DNA of 48,026 nucleotides. Origin: CAYJEO01 sp964369355 (lineage in GTDB: Bacteria; Bacillota_I; Bacilli_A; RF39; UBA660). Position numbers and translations under genes: made by a program. Below the pieces are notes generated by a model. That model ran no database searches. It saw only the letters and a list, made by a program, of their open reading frames with translations, and was not told the DNA's origin. Location of the stretch: NCBI GenBank assembly GCA_964369355.1, contig CAYJEO010000006.1:1-48026 (forward strand), read 5' to 3'. Positions 8,235 through 16,953 of the stretch are shown here, piece after piece. Numbering within the stretch: position 1 is the stretch's first letter; each line of letters opens with the position of its first letter.

Positions 8235-8683
8235 TTTGCTTCTTCCTTCCATGTAATTATTATAAATATAAATGTGGCTATTACTATTAATGTATCTGCA
8301 AAGTTAAATATTGGTGCATCATAATTAAATATGTAAAAGTCTAAATAGTCAATTACATATCCTAAAAAAATACGATCTATTAAATTTCCAATAATTCCTG
8401 CATATAACATACTATAAACTATAATATCTATTTTTTTTAATTTACTTTCTTTTATAAAAAAATAATATATTCCTATTATTGCTAATATTGCGATTACTAC
8501 AAAAAATATAATATGTCCAGATAAAATACTAAAAGCTGCTCCTGTATTATGGACATATGTAATACTAAAAAAATCTTTAATTACTTCTATACTTTCATAA
8601 ATATTCATATTTGTTTTAACTATGTATTTTATTACTTGATCTACCAATAATAAAATAAGCGTTAATGGAATAATTTTTTTCAT
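8231..8683 (-). CDS. lspA: Lipoprotein signal peptidase (signal peptidase II)
   Basis: 150 aa with four TM helices. Family boxes are seen in order: DQVIKYIV near the N-terminus, HNTGAAFS (about 45-52), GIIGNLIDR (catalytic Asp region) and FNFADTLIV (second catalytic Asp). It cleaves the signal peptide of diacylglyceryl-modified prolipoproteins in the membrane. The length is normal. It is translationally coupled to the downstream pseudouridine synthase through ATGA. A terminator upstream separates it from ylmC. Confidence 0.95.
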   Translation of the reverse strand: MKKIIPLTLILLLVDQVIKYIVKTNMNIYESIEVIKDFFSITYVHNTGAAFSILSGHIIFFVVIAILAIIGIYYFFIKESKLKKIDIIVYSMLYAGIIGNLIDRIFLGYVIDYLDFYIFNYDAPIFNFADTLIVIATFIFIIITWKEEAK

Positions 8684-8705
8684 AATTTCACCTAATTAAT
8701 TATAC

Positions 8706-8729
8706 CAAAAAAAAAGACTTTAGTCTATT
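8706..8729 (-). terminator. Terminator after ylmC
   Basis: On the minus strand AGAC-TAAA-GTCT is followed by T9, between the ylmC stop and the lspA start. The stem is short but the T tract is strong. Confidence 0.55.
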
Positions 8730-8734
8730 TTTAG

Positions 8735-8965
8735 TTAAAAATTTAGTTTTACTAAAATAACATCTTCGCCTATTTTTTCTATTTGGTTCCAATTTATTTC
8801 TATTTCATCTTTTGAAGAAAACATAGATACTAAAAATTTTGATTTTTCAATTATTATTCCTTGCATTTTCCCATCATTTTCTACCCTAATATCAATTATA
8901 TTACCAATCTTTTTCCCGTCCATTACATTTATAACATCTTTTGATTGTAAATCTGATAAACGCAT
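8735..8965 (-). CDS. YlmC/YmxH family PRC-barrel sporulation protein
   Basis: 76 aa. MRLSDLQSKDVINVMDGKKIG and NIIDIRVENDGKMQGIIIE follow the PRC-barrel pattern of YlmC/YmxH, a small protein conserved in spore-forming Bacillota and often encoded just after sigG. Here it is in the same direction downstream of sigG, although an ABC pair and a plus-strand gene intervene. The molecular role is not established. It has its own AGGTGG-type ribosome site and a terminator, so it is probably monocistronic. Confidence 0.88.
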   Translation of the reverse strand: MRLSDLQSKDVINVMDGKKIGNIIDIRVENDGKMQGIIIEKSKFLVSMFSSKDEIEINWNQIEKIGEDVILVKLNF

Positions 8966-9021
8966 ATAACCACCTATTTAATTATATATTATTTATTTTA
9001 GTTTATTCTATTAAAAAATAG

Positions 9022-9050
9022 TTGTATTTTGTCTAAATATATAATATACT
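9022..9050 (+). promoter_or_regulatory. Sigma-A-type promoter for the 464-aa membrane protein
   Basis: TTGTAT (9022-9027), a 17-bp spacer and TATACT (9045-9050), 25 bases before the ATG at 9076. Confidence 0.5.
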
Positions 9051-9075
9051 CTTTTAGTAGGAAGGTAGATTTATT

Positions 9076-10470
9076 ATGGATGAAAATTTAAAACAAGAAC
9101 AAAATTTAGTTGATGATACTCAACAAACAGTGACAAATGTTCCAGAAGAAGTAAAAGTTGCTTCAGTATTAGAAAATGCTAAAAATAGAAAAGAGTTTAA
9201 AGCAATGAACAATAAAACTTTAATGCTTATTATCGTTTCTTTAGTAGCACTTTTAATTGGTGGATATACTATTTATTCAAAAACTTTTACAAAAGAAAAT
9301 GTTATTAAACAAATGTTTTACACTATGAATGAACAGTATTTAAAATTTAGTGATTTTTCTAAAAATTACACATTAGATTATACTGATAAAGCAGTAGGTC
9401 TTAACGGAGGTTTAACATTAAATACTGATGGATATTTATTTGATGGCTACTCTATTAATTACGATATTCAAGTTAATGATACTTTAGATAAAGTATATAC
9501 TGATTTAAATGTTAGTACTAAAGAAGAGATTATATTAGGTCTTATTGCTACAGTTGAAAATAACTTAACTGCTATGCAATTTACTAATATATTTGATAAA
9601 ACAATTACTACTACTGACAGTACTTTAGAAGTAACTCCATCTTCTTCTATTACATTAGAAGATACTAATTATTTAGTTGAAGTTATTACTGATGCTTTAG
9701 CTAATAATGTTACGTCTGATTTAGTTAGTCAAGATGAATATAAAACACATGGTGTTGATGTTACTAGACATACATTAAGTATAACTAATTCTTATTTAGA
9801 AAATGTATTATCAGAAATTAGTGATGATGAAAAAGCAGTTGCTATATTAGCTTCTTTAATGAATGTAAGTTCTAATGAAGTAAAAACTATGCTATCAGAA
9901 AAAGTTGAATTAGAAAACGAATTATCACTTAGTGTTTTTACGACTGGTATATTAAAAGAATATAAAGGTTTTGAACTTAGAGTTGATAATGAAGTTATAA
10001 TTGATTATATTGATAACGTATTATATTTAATCGATAATTCAAGCACTACTATGTATGTAGAATTTTTAGATGTTACTACTTTAGTTTTTGAAGATAAAGA
10101 AAGTAATACTTCTGTTAATTTAACTTATAAAGAAGAATATGCAGGTAAATATTCTGGAGAGATTAAAGTAACTAGTGGATATGATTCAATTGATTTAAAC
10201 TATTCATTTGAATTAGTTAAAGAAAATGACACTGTTCAATTTAACTTTAAAATAAATACTGAAATCGAAGGATTAACTTTAGAACTTATTTTAGAAAATG
10301 AAGTTTTAGTATTAGATTCAATTGAATCGTTAGATATTACTGATTCTGTTGATATAGATTCATTAACAGAAGAAGATTATACAGCTATTGGTACAAATTT
10401 AAATGATGCCTTAATTGGAACTGATTTTGAAATGATTATTCAATTAATTACAGGATTTATGAGTGTATAA
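9076..10470 (+). CDS. Membrane-anchored extracellular protein of unknown function
   Basis: 464 aa, ribosome site GGAAGG. An acidic cytosolic N-terminus (1-46) is followed by one TM helix (about 48-66) and a large extracellular domain rich in Thr, Asp, Leu and Val. That domain alternates short strands and contains no cysteine, consistent with a beta-rich surface domain. It resembles the large single-TM proteins (DUF6583-like) common in gut Bacillota, but I cannot confirm the family. It stands alone on the plus strand within a minus-strand region, has its own promoter and ends at a strong terminator shared with the ABC transporter operon. Confidence 0.7.
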   Translation: MDENLKQEQNLVDDTQQTVTNVPEEVKVASVLENAKNRKEFKAMNNKTLMLIIVSLVALLIGGYTIYSKTFTKENVIKQMFYTMNEQYLKFSDFSKNYTLDYTDKAVGLNGGLTLNTDGYLFDGYSINYDIQVNDTLDKVYTDLNVSTKEEIILGLIATVENNLTAMQFTNIFDKTITTTDSTLEVTPSSSITLEDTNYLVEVITDALANNVTSDLVSQDEYKTHGVDVTRHTLSITNSYLENVLSEISDDEKAVAILASLMNVSSNEVKTMLSEKVELENELSLSVFTTGILKEYKGFELRVDNEVIIDYIDNVLYLIDNSSTTMYVEFLDVTTLVFEDKESNTSVNLTYKEEYAGKYSGEIKVTSGYDSIDLNYSFELVKENDTVQFNFKINTEIEGLTLELILENEVLVLDSIESLDITDSVDIDSLTEEDYTAIGTNLNDALIGTDFEMIIQLITGFMSV

Positions 10471-10471
10471 G

Positions 10472-10496
10472 AAAAAACTAGTTAAACTAGTTTTTT
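10472..10496. terminator. Bidirectional terminator between the 464-aa gene and the ABC operon
   Basis: Perfect stem AAAAAACTAG / CTAGTTTTTT (10472-10481, 10487-10496), loop TTAAA. The stop codon of the ABC ATPase gene lies in the stem. Confidence 0.85.
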
Positions 10497-11158
10497 TTAT
10501 TACCTTCTTCTAATTTTCCTTTAACCATTTTTAAAGTTATATCAGCGTAAGATGCTACTTTTTTAGAATGTGTTACTAATATAACAATTTTTCCTTCTTT
10601 TGCCATTTGTTTGAATAAATTCATTACTTTTTCTTCTGTTTCTTCATCCAAATTACCAGTTGGTTCATCTGCTACTATAATAGGCACTTCTGAAGCTAGA
10701 GTTCTTGCAATAGCAACTCTTTGCTGTTCTCCACCTGATAGTTTTAATACTAGTCTATCGGCTTTTTCTTTGTCTATGCCTACTTTATCTAACACTTTAT
10801 AAGCATAGTCTTTTTCTTGTTTTATCTCAGAAAAATCTATTGCTACATCAACATTTTCTTTTGCTGTCATGTAATTAATTAAGTTATAAGATTGGAAAAC
10901 TATATTAACATAATGTAGTCTAAAATTATCATTACCTATATTTCCAATACTTTCACCATTATACAAAATTTTACCATCTTGGATATTATCAAGTCCTGAT
11001 AATAATGATAATAATGTAGTTTTACCAGATCCTGATTCACCTACTATCGCATACATTTTTCCTGCTTTAAATGTATGATTTATTCCTTTTAAAACTTTAT
11101 TTGTTTTATTTCCATCTTGATATCTATATTCAATATCTTTTATTTCTAATGTATTCAT
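10487..11158 (-). CDS. MacB/LolD-type ABC transporter ATP-binding protein
   Basis: 223 aa, the normal length for this class. Walker A GESGSGKTT (40-48), signature LSGGEQQRVAIA (140-151), Walker B IIVADEPTGNLD (160-171) and the H-loop VTHSKKVASYAD are intact. DEPTGNLD is typical of the MacB/LolD/FtsE group, whose ATPases drive mechanotransmission rather than classical substrate passage. It starts directly after the stop of the permease gene, whose last codons carry its ribosome site GGAGGG, so the two form a coupled operon and one transporter. Substrate unknown; no two-component system is adjacent. Confidence 0.95.
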   Translation of the reverse strand: MNTLEIKDIEYRYQDGNKTNKVLKGINHTFKAGKMYAIVGESGSGKTTLLSLLSGLDNIQDGKILYNGESIGNIGNDNFRLHYVNIVFQSYNLINYMTAKENVDVAIDFSEIKQEKDYAYKVLDKVGIDKEKADRLVLKLSGGEQQRVAIARTLASEVPIIVADEPTGNLDEETEEKVMNLFKQMAKEGKIVILVTHSKKVASYADITLKMVKGKLEEGNKKN

Positions 11159-12574
11159 TTAATCCCTCCTTGTCAATATCGTTTTTGGTTCATATTTAAT
11201 GATATTATAAGCCGGTAAAGTCATTGATAAGAATGTAATTAAATAACCGATTGTAAATAATAAGGCATATTCTTCTGCTGATATATTTACATTTATTTCA
11301 TCTATTACTTCAACATTATTATTAGTAGTATTTCCCATATTCATCATTGAGCCCATACCACCTGATGGTCTTCCAAAATTGTTAGTGCTAATTTCTTCTT
11401 CCATCGTTAATTGCTCTTCAAGTAAGTTAGAAGATAGCTGTGTTGCGATTAAACTAGATGTTCCTATTGATAAGATAAAACCTACTGTTGCAACTATTGC
11501 TAACTCTAAGAAAATTTGTCCTATTATATTTTTTTTCTTTGCTCCCAAAGACATTAATACGCCCATTTCGTATTTTCTATCTTTAATATTATTATTAATA
11601 ATTAATGATAATATAATAACTGCTGCAATAACAACTATAATTAATATAGTATCTGCAAAACTACCTACTTGTTCAATTGGTCCTGCCATTTGATCATAAG
11701 CAGTTGTGTCTATATCTAAAACAAGTGATAAACTTTCAAAGTCATATAACTCATTTGCTTCTTTTATAAAATTTTCTACATCATCTGGATTATTTAAATA
11801 AAATACTGCATTATTAACTGCATAATCTGTATCTGTTAATTGTTGTGATGTTAGTAAATTAGTTACTGAATCAGTATTCATATAAATATGATTTTCAGAT
11901 CCAGATTGCGTTGATGTAAATATTCCTATTATTTCATATTGATAATTAACTAAAGTTTCTTGATTTTGTAATTCAATAATACTTCCTACTGTTAAATTAT
12001 TTAATAATGCTAATTCATAAGATATTATTATTTGATTATTAGTTGACTCATCAAAATAAGTTCCTTCTGTTATTTCGTAAGTATTATTTTCTACTTCTGG
12101 TATAAATGCATATGAATTAATCCCTGTAATTTGAAGACCATTTCTATCATTTCTTCCAAACATATCAGAAGATTCGGTTTCATATAATGTGAAGTTAACT
12201 TCTGTTGCACTTGCTGTTATACTATATGTATAATCTCTTACATACTCACTATTTGCAATACTTTCCACCATACTTTTATATACTTGTGGTCTTGACATAG
12301 TCATTTGTGACATATCGCCTTGTGACATACCCATTTGTCCTCCTTGGAACATTTGTGACATATCATTTTTCATACTTTCCATATCAGCATTTAAGTATAC
12401 TTCACTGCCTAATACTTCTTTTGCATAAGTTGTACTTTCATCTACTGCTTTTGAAATAGAAAGCGATGATAATACTAAGTTTGCCATAATAAACATTACT
12501 ATTAAAAATATAATTGATTTACTTTTTTTTCTAGTGATATTTAACCAAGCTCTTTTAAACATATTCTTTTTCAT
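11159..12574 (-). CDS. FtsX/MacB-like ABC permease with Met-rich segment
   Basis: 471 aa. TM1 at about 21-41, a large extracellular domain (about 45-305), and three C-terminal TM helices with DRKYEMGVLMSLGAKKKNI, the conserved FtsX-domain motif after TM2. An unusual methionine-rich stretch occupies about 65-93 (Met at 65, 68, 72, 75, 81, 83, 88, 91 and 93 among Gln/Gly/Ser), and a second one with GGMGSMMNMGN lies in the loop before the last TM. This is the partner of the downstream ATPase. MacB-type permeases export peptides, antibiotics or lipoproteins or act in signalling; the Met-rich loops are compatible with metal or hydrophobic peptide contact, which is inference. Confidence 0.9.
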   Translation of the reverse strand: MKKNMFKRAWLNITRKKSKSIIFLIVMFIMANLVLSSLSISKAVDESTTYAKEVLGSEVYLNADMESMKNDMSQMFQGGQMGMSQGDMSQMTMSRPQVYKSMVESIANSEYVRDYTYSITASATEVNFTLYETESSDMFGRNDRNGLQITGINSYAFIPEVENNTYEITEGTYFDESTNNQIIISYELALLNNLTVGSIIELQNQETLVNYQYEIIGIFTSTQSGSENHIYMNTDSVTNLLTSQQLTDTDYAVNNAVFYLNNPDDVENFIKEANELYDFESLSLVLDIDTTAYDQMAGPIEQVGSFADTILIIVVIAAVIILSLIINNNIKDRKYEMGVLMSLGAKKKNIIGQIFLELAIVATVGFILSIGTSSLIATQLSSNLLEEQLTMEEEISTNNFGRPSGGMGSMMNMGNTTNNNVEVIDEINVNISAEEYALLFTIGYLITFLSMTLPAYNIIKYEPKTILTRRD

Positions 12575-12650
12575 AATTTCCTCCTGTACTTAAAAAGTAT
12601 ATATTTTTTATGTGAACTTATAGTGAAATATTTGTTAATTGTATGTGAAA

Positions 12651-13424
12651 TCAATCTAGTATTTTTTTTAAACTATCTAAACCCGATTTTTCTAGTCTTG
12701 ATATTTGTGCTTGAGATATTCCTATTTCTTCTGCTAATTCCATTTGTGTTCTACCAATTATATATCTTTGTAATAACACATATTTTTCTTTTTCTTTTAT
12801 TTTTTTTAATGCTTCTTTTAAGGCTATTTTATGTTCTTGACTGTATATGCTTTCTTTATTTGCTACTTGATCTTCTAAATATATAGTATCTCCGCCATCA
12901 TTATATATAGGTTCAAACATACTCATAGTATCTTTCATAGAATCCAGTGCTTGTACTACTTCAAATACACTTACCTCTAATATTTTTGCAATTTCATCAA
13001 CTTTAGGTTCATATCCTAATTCGTTTGTTAACTTTTCTTTAACTGTTAAGGCTTTATATGCTAAATCTTTTATACTTCTTGCAATCCTTACTGAATTATT
13101 ATCTCTTAAATGCCTTTTTACTTCTCCTAATATCATTGGTACTGCATATGTTGAAAATCTAACCTCATGTGATAAGTCAAAATTATTAATAGCTTTAATA
13201 AGACCAATACATCCTACTTGGAATAAATCATCCATATTATCTGTTCTGTTAGTATATTTTTTTAATATAGATAATACTAATTTCAAATTACCATTTACTA
13301 ATTGTTCTCTAGCATCTAAATCTCCTTCTTGAAATTTTTTAAATAATTCTACCATCTCTTCATTTTTTAAAACTTTAATATTCGCAGTATTCACGTTAGC
13401 AATTTCTACTTTGTAACGTGCCAT
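12651..13424 (-). CDS. sigG: Forespore sigma factor SigG
   Basis: 257 aa from the ATG at 13424, which follows AAAGGAG with 8-base spacing. An upstream extension to 13475 exists but would overlap the previous gene, and the family starts exactly here with MARYKVEIANVNTANIKVLKNEE. Region 2 is seen in LVNGNLKLVLSILKKY, LFQVGCIGLIKAINNFD and FSTYAVPMILGEVKRHLRD; region 3 in KVDEIAKILEVS; region 4 in LLQRYIIGRTQMELAEEIGISQAQISRLEKSGLDSL. SigG directs late forespore transcription in endospore formers. Unlike B. subtilis, it does not directly follow sigE: five genes intervene. Confidence 0.95.
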   Translation of the reverse strand: MARYKVEIANVNTANIKVLKNEEMVELFKKFQEGDLDAREQLVNGNLKLVLSILKKYTNRTDNMDDLFQVGCIGLIKAINNFDLSHEVRFSTYAVPMILGEVKRHLRDNNSVRIARSIKDLAYKALTVKEKLTNELGYEPKVDEIAKILEVSVFEVVQALDSMKDTMSMFEPIYNDGGDTIYLEDQVANKESIYSQEHKIALKEALKKIKEKEKYVLLQRYIIGRTQMELAEEIGISQAQISRLEKSGLDSLKKILD

Positions 13425-13467
13425 AAAAAAACTCCTTTCAATACATAATGTATCAAAAGGAATTATT

Positions 13468-14466
13468 TTATTCATATGATATATTTATCTTTTTTACTTT
13501 GTTATTTTCTATTTCTATATTTGGATCTATTATAGGTATTTTTGCATTTATATTATTGTGATTTCGATTCATATTATACATACTATTATAAAATTTAACT
13601 AAATCTTTCAAATAAGTAGAGTAATTTAAATTACTTTGTTCTAATTTATTTATATATGATTCTAATAAAAATCTATTTATAAAAGTATACTCTTCTTTTA
13701 GTTTTATACGTGTTTTAGAAGTTAATAAACATTTATCTTTATGATTAGTAAAGTTATCAGTTGCTAATATAAATTTTTTAACATTCTCATAAGTATTATA
13801 TTTACATAATTGTTCAATAAGTCCATTTAAATTATTTTCTAAGTATAATTTTTGTGAATTAGTCTCTAATAAAAATTCTTCTATTAATTTTACAATTTTC
13901 ACTTCAAATCTGTAAGCTCTAAATGATTCATCTTCTGGAAACATCTTACTTGTAAAATACGTTGTATAACCTTCATTTAAACAAGTGCCGACTAATTTTC
14001 TTTTTCCTTTTGCAGATTTATTTTTATCTTGTTGAAAACCACTGAATAAGATTTTATTTTCATAATCTACTATTGATGATGATAAATGAAATAATTCATG
14101 TCTTAGTGTATTTTTTGATGTGTTGTATAATCTTATTTTTTGAGAGATTATACCATAATTTCCTGCTTCGCCTGGATTTCTTTTAATATTTTCTTCTATC
14201 ATTAACTTATTAATATTTTCTGTTAGATTTTTTGATTCTATTTTATTTACAAAATCTAATATCACATTAGAATGTGGAAGCTTATTTATATATTCTAAAT
14301 CAATATTTTCATTTTTATATTCAATTTTAGACTCATAGACTTTAAAATCATTGTTAATTTCTAAATCTTTTTTTACTGATATATTTTCTTGTATTGCTTT
14401 AACCAATATAATCATTCCAGTAGAAAAAGTAAAGGCAGATAAACCTAAACATACTATTTCTATCAT
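13468..14466 (-). CDS. Membrane-anchored gluzincin-like metallopeptidase, family unknown
   Basis: 332 aa, ribosome site GGGGAAA. One N-terminal TM helix (about 4-24) anchors a soluble domain with TLRHELFHLSS, an H-E-x-x-H zinc site (H123, E124, H127), and LNEGYTTYF about 40 residues later, where Glu165 is the likely third ligand in the gluzincin N-E-x pattern. The C-terminal half is helical and charged. I cannot name the family. The gene sits 43 bases upstream of sigG in the same direction, so it may be co-transcribed with it; a sporulation role is only inferred from position. Confidence 0.7.
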   Translation of the reverse strand: MIEIVCLGLSAFTFSTGMIILVKAIQENISVKKDLEINNDFKVYESKIEYKNENIDLEYINKLPHSNVILDFVNKIESKNLTENINKLMIEENIKRNPGEAGNYGIISQKIRLYNTSKNTLRHELFHLSSSIVDYENKILFSGFQQDKNKSAKGKRKLVGTCLNEGYTTYFTSKMFPEDESFRAYRFEVKIVKLIEEFLLETNSQKLYLENNLNGLIEQLCKYNTYENVKKFILATDNFTNHKDKCLLTSKTRIKLKEEYTFINRFLLESYINKLEQSNLNYSTYLKDLVKFYNSMYNMNRNHNNINAKIPIIDPNIEIENNKVKKINISYE

Positions 14467-14534
14467 ATTATTTCCCCTTTTTTGTGTAAACGTATATTAT
14501 CAAAGAATAGTATCCTTGTCAAATTGATATAAAA

Positions 14535-14554
14535 AAATCACTTAATAGTGATTT
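14535..14554 (-). terminator. Terminator of the P-type ATPase gene
   Basis: Stem AAATCACT / AGTGATTT (14535-14542, 14547-14554), loop TAAT, followed on the minus strand by a run of T. It overlaps the stop codon of the ATPase gene. Confidence 0.75.
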
Positions 14555-16862
14555 ATTCATCTTTAAATAATTTAGTAATTATAGGTTTAGTTGCTTCATC
14601 TATTATAAATATTATAAATACTAATATTATAGAAAATAATACTTGTTCAAATGTTATATAAGATATATCAAAAATATGTTTTAATGGTGTTGTAAATATA
14701 ATTACTTGTAAAATTATTAATATAATTGTTCCTATATTTAATTGTTTATTATCTAATATATTTTTATTAATAACATTTTGTTTTAAATTTTTGCAAGAAT
14801 ATCCAAATATAATTTCTAGCATTATTAAATTTAAGAAAGCTAGAGTTGTCGCAGTTTGAATATCTGCATTATTTAATGTAGCAAAGAAAATTACTAAAAT
14901 AGCTATTGTTTTTAAAGTAGAAGTTGTCATTATTTTAGCTATTAAAAATGGTGTGAAAAATGAACTTCCTTTTTTTCTTGGTTTTCTTTTTATTATATCA
15001 TCATCTGAATTTTCAAAAGCTAATGCTATTGCTGGAATTGAATCTGTTACTAAATTTATATATAAAATTTGAATTGGTAAAAATACCTCAAATCCAAAAA
15101 TCATTCCTATAAATATTACTAATACTTCAGCTAAATTACCAGTTAGTAAATAAGTTAAAACTATTTTTATATTATCATATATTCTTCTTCCTTCTTTAGT
15201 AGCTTCTACTATACTAGAAAAATTATCATCCGTTAATATAATATCAGATACATTTTTAGAAACTTCACTTCCAGTTATTCCCATTCCTACTCCAATATCA
15301 GCTTTTTTTAAGGCTGGAGCATCGTTTACTCCATCTCCTGTCATTGCTACTACTTTATTGTTTTTCTGCCATGCTGATACTATGTCGAATTTGTTTTTTG
15401 GACTTACTCTTGCATAAACACTATATTTTAAAACTTCGTTTACTAAATCTTCTTCTTTTATTTTATCAAGTTCAACTCCTGTTATAGCTTCGCTTTCATT
15501 TGTTAAAATCCCTACATTTTTTGCTATAGAAGTAGCTGTATTTAAACTATCTCCTGTAATCATTATTGGTCTAATACCAGCTTGCTTACATTGTTCTATT
15601 GATTTTTTAACTGTACTTCTTGGTGGATCTATTAACATAGCAAATCCTTGGAATATTAAATTTGTTTCTAAATTGTCATTTGATTCTTTATAAGCAAATG
15701 CTAATAATCTATAAGCTTGTTTTGAATATTGTTCTTCTATTTCTTTTAAATGTCTTATTTGTTCATTTGTTATTTTTTTAATGTTTCCATCTATTAAAAT
15801 ACTATCACATACTTTAATTATAGAATCAAAGCTACCTTTTACAAATAAATAATTTTTATTATCTATAACATATGTTACTGACATCATTTTTCTTTCTGAA
15901 TCAAATGGATTTTCATGTGTTCTTTTATATGTNNNNNNNNNNNNNNNNNNNNNNNNNNNNNNNNNNNNNNNNNNNNNNNNNNNNNNNNNNNNNNNNNNNN
16001 NNNNNNNNNNNNNNNNNNNNNNNNNNNNNNNNGAAATTGATAGCATTAGTAAATCCATTATTTCTAATCCTTGGAATACTCCTATTATAAACATAATAAT
16101 TATTATTAGAAAAGCTAATAAAGATAAAACTTTACTAATAGAATCTATTTTAATTTGTAATGGTGTTAATTCATCTTTTTGACTTAATGTGTGGGCTATT
16201 TTACCTAGTTGTGTATCCATACCAATATTAGTAACTACTGCTTCGCATTTACCTAATACTATATTAGTTCCTGAAAATAACATATTTTTCTGATGAGCTA
16301 TACTAACAACTTCGTTTATTATATTACTGTTTTTAGATACTGAAGTTGATTCTCCTGTTAAACTTGATTCATCTGTTTTTAAACTAATTGAAGATAAAAT
16401 TCTTGCATCTGCAGGTACAGTATTTCCTGCTTCTAAAATAATTATATCTCCTACTACTAAATCTCTAGCGTTTATTTCTTCTACTTCATTATTTCTTTTT
16501 ACTAAAATATTATTTACTTGTAATTTTCTTAAATGTTCTAAAGATTCATCTGCTTTTTGTTCTTGAACAAAGCTTAAAAATGCATTTAAAAATACAATTA
16601 TTAATATAATAATACTATCTGTAAATGGTTCACTTTCATATAGTGCTACTACAAATGAAATTATAGCCGCAAATATTAAGACTACTATCATTAAGTTTTT
16701 AAATCCTTTTAAAAATTTAACAATTTTAGATTCTTTTTTTTCTTCTAATAACTGATTTTTACCTAACTTACTTCTTGTTATTACTTCTTTTTCTGTTAGA
16801 CCTAATTCTCTTGTTTTTAATACTTCAAATAATTCTTCTTGTGTTTTTTTATAAAATTCCAT
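14553..16862 (-). CDS. Calcium-type cation P-type ATPase, interrupted by an assembly gap
   Basis: Residues 1-276 are readable, then a 100-N gap, then 459 residues. Before the gap: cation-ATPase N domain (MEFYKKTQEELFEVLKT), TM1-TM2 and the actuator motif TDESSLTGES. After the gap: NPFDSERKMMSV, the nucleotide-domain strand KGSFDSI, MITGDSLNTA, the hinge motif TGDGVNDAPALKKADIGVGMG, and TM5 to TM10 ending TKLFKDE. The phosphorylation site DKTGT and the TM4 PEGLP motif must lie in the missing part. Family members are about 870-900 aa, so roughly 130-160 codons are hidden, more than the 33 implied by the N run. The frame on both sides agrees with one gene. Ca2+ export is the likely role; the ion-binding TM4 residues are not visible. 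Confidence 0.9.
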   Translation of the reverse strand: MEFYKKTQEELFEVLKTRELGLTEKEVITRSKLGKNQLLEEKKESKIVKFLKGFKNLMIVVLIFAAIISFVVALYESEPFTDSIIILIIVFLNAFLSFVQEQKADESLEHLRKLQVNNILVKRNNEVEEINARDLVVGDIIILEAGNTVPADARILSSISLKTDESSLTGESTSVSKNSNIINEVVSIAHQKNMLFSGTNIVLGKCEAVVTNIGMDTQLGKIAHTLSQKDELTPLQIKIDSISKVLSLLAFLIIIIMFIIGVFQGLEIMDLLMLSIXXXXXXXXXXXXXXXXXXXXXXXXXXXXXXXXXXTYKRTHENPFDSERKMMSVTYVIDNKNYLFVKGSFDSIIKVCDSILIDGNIKKITNEQIRHLKEIEEQYSKQAYRLLAFAYKESNDNLETNLIFQGFAMLIDPPRSTVKKSIEQCKQAGIRPIMITGDSLNTATSIAKNVGILTNESEAITGVELDKIKEEDLVNEVLKYSVYARVSPKNKFDIVSAWQKNNKVVAMTGDGVNDAPALKKADIGVGMGITGSEVSKNVSDIILTDDNFSSIVEATKEGRRIYDNIKIVLTYLLTGNLAEVLVIFIGMIFGFEVFLPIQILYINLVTDSIPAIALAFENSDDDIIKRKPRKKGSSFFTPFLIAKIMTTSTLKTIAILVIFFATLNNADIQTATTLAFLNLIMLEIIFGYSCKNLKQNVINKNILDNKQLNIGTIILIILQVIIFTTPLKHIFDISYITFEQVLFSIILVFIIFIIDEATKPIITKLFKDE
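15933..16032. other. Assembly gap of 100 N
   Basis: Exactly 100 N, the conventional placeholder for a gap of unknown size. Comparison with P-type ATPases suggests the true missing length is about 400-480 bases. Confidence 0.98.
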
Positions 16863-16929
16863 ATATTACCCTACCTTAAAAAAATTATATCAAATTTATA
16901 GTTTTATGTATAGTTTACGAGGATAAAAA

Positions 16930-16953
16930 AAGAAATTATTTCACTAATTTCTT
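16930..16953 (-). terminator. Terminator of the degenerate sigma gene
   Basis: Stem AAGAAATTA / TAATTTCTT (16930-16938, 16945-16953) followed by T7 on the minus strand; it overlaps the stop codon of the sigma-like gene. Confidence 0.75.

Noticed and set aside
13441..13453. Palindrome ATACATAATGTAT upstream of sigG as an operator
   Set aside because: Thirteen AT-rich bases of symmetry are expected by chance in this composition, and they lie inside the end of the upstream gene and the leader of sigG.
13425..13475. Longer N-terminus for SigG
   Set aside because: The extension would overlap the upstream metallopeptidase gene, and the family start MARYKVEIANV has its own good ribosome site.
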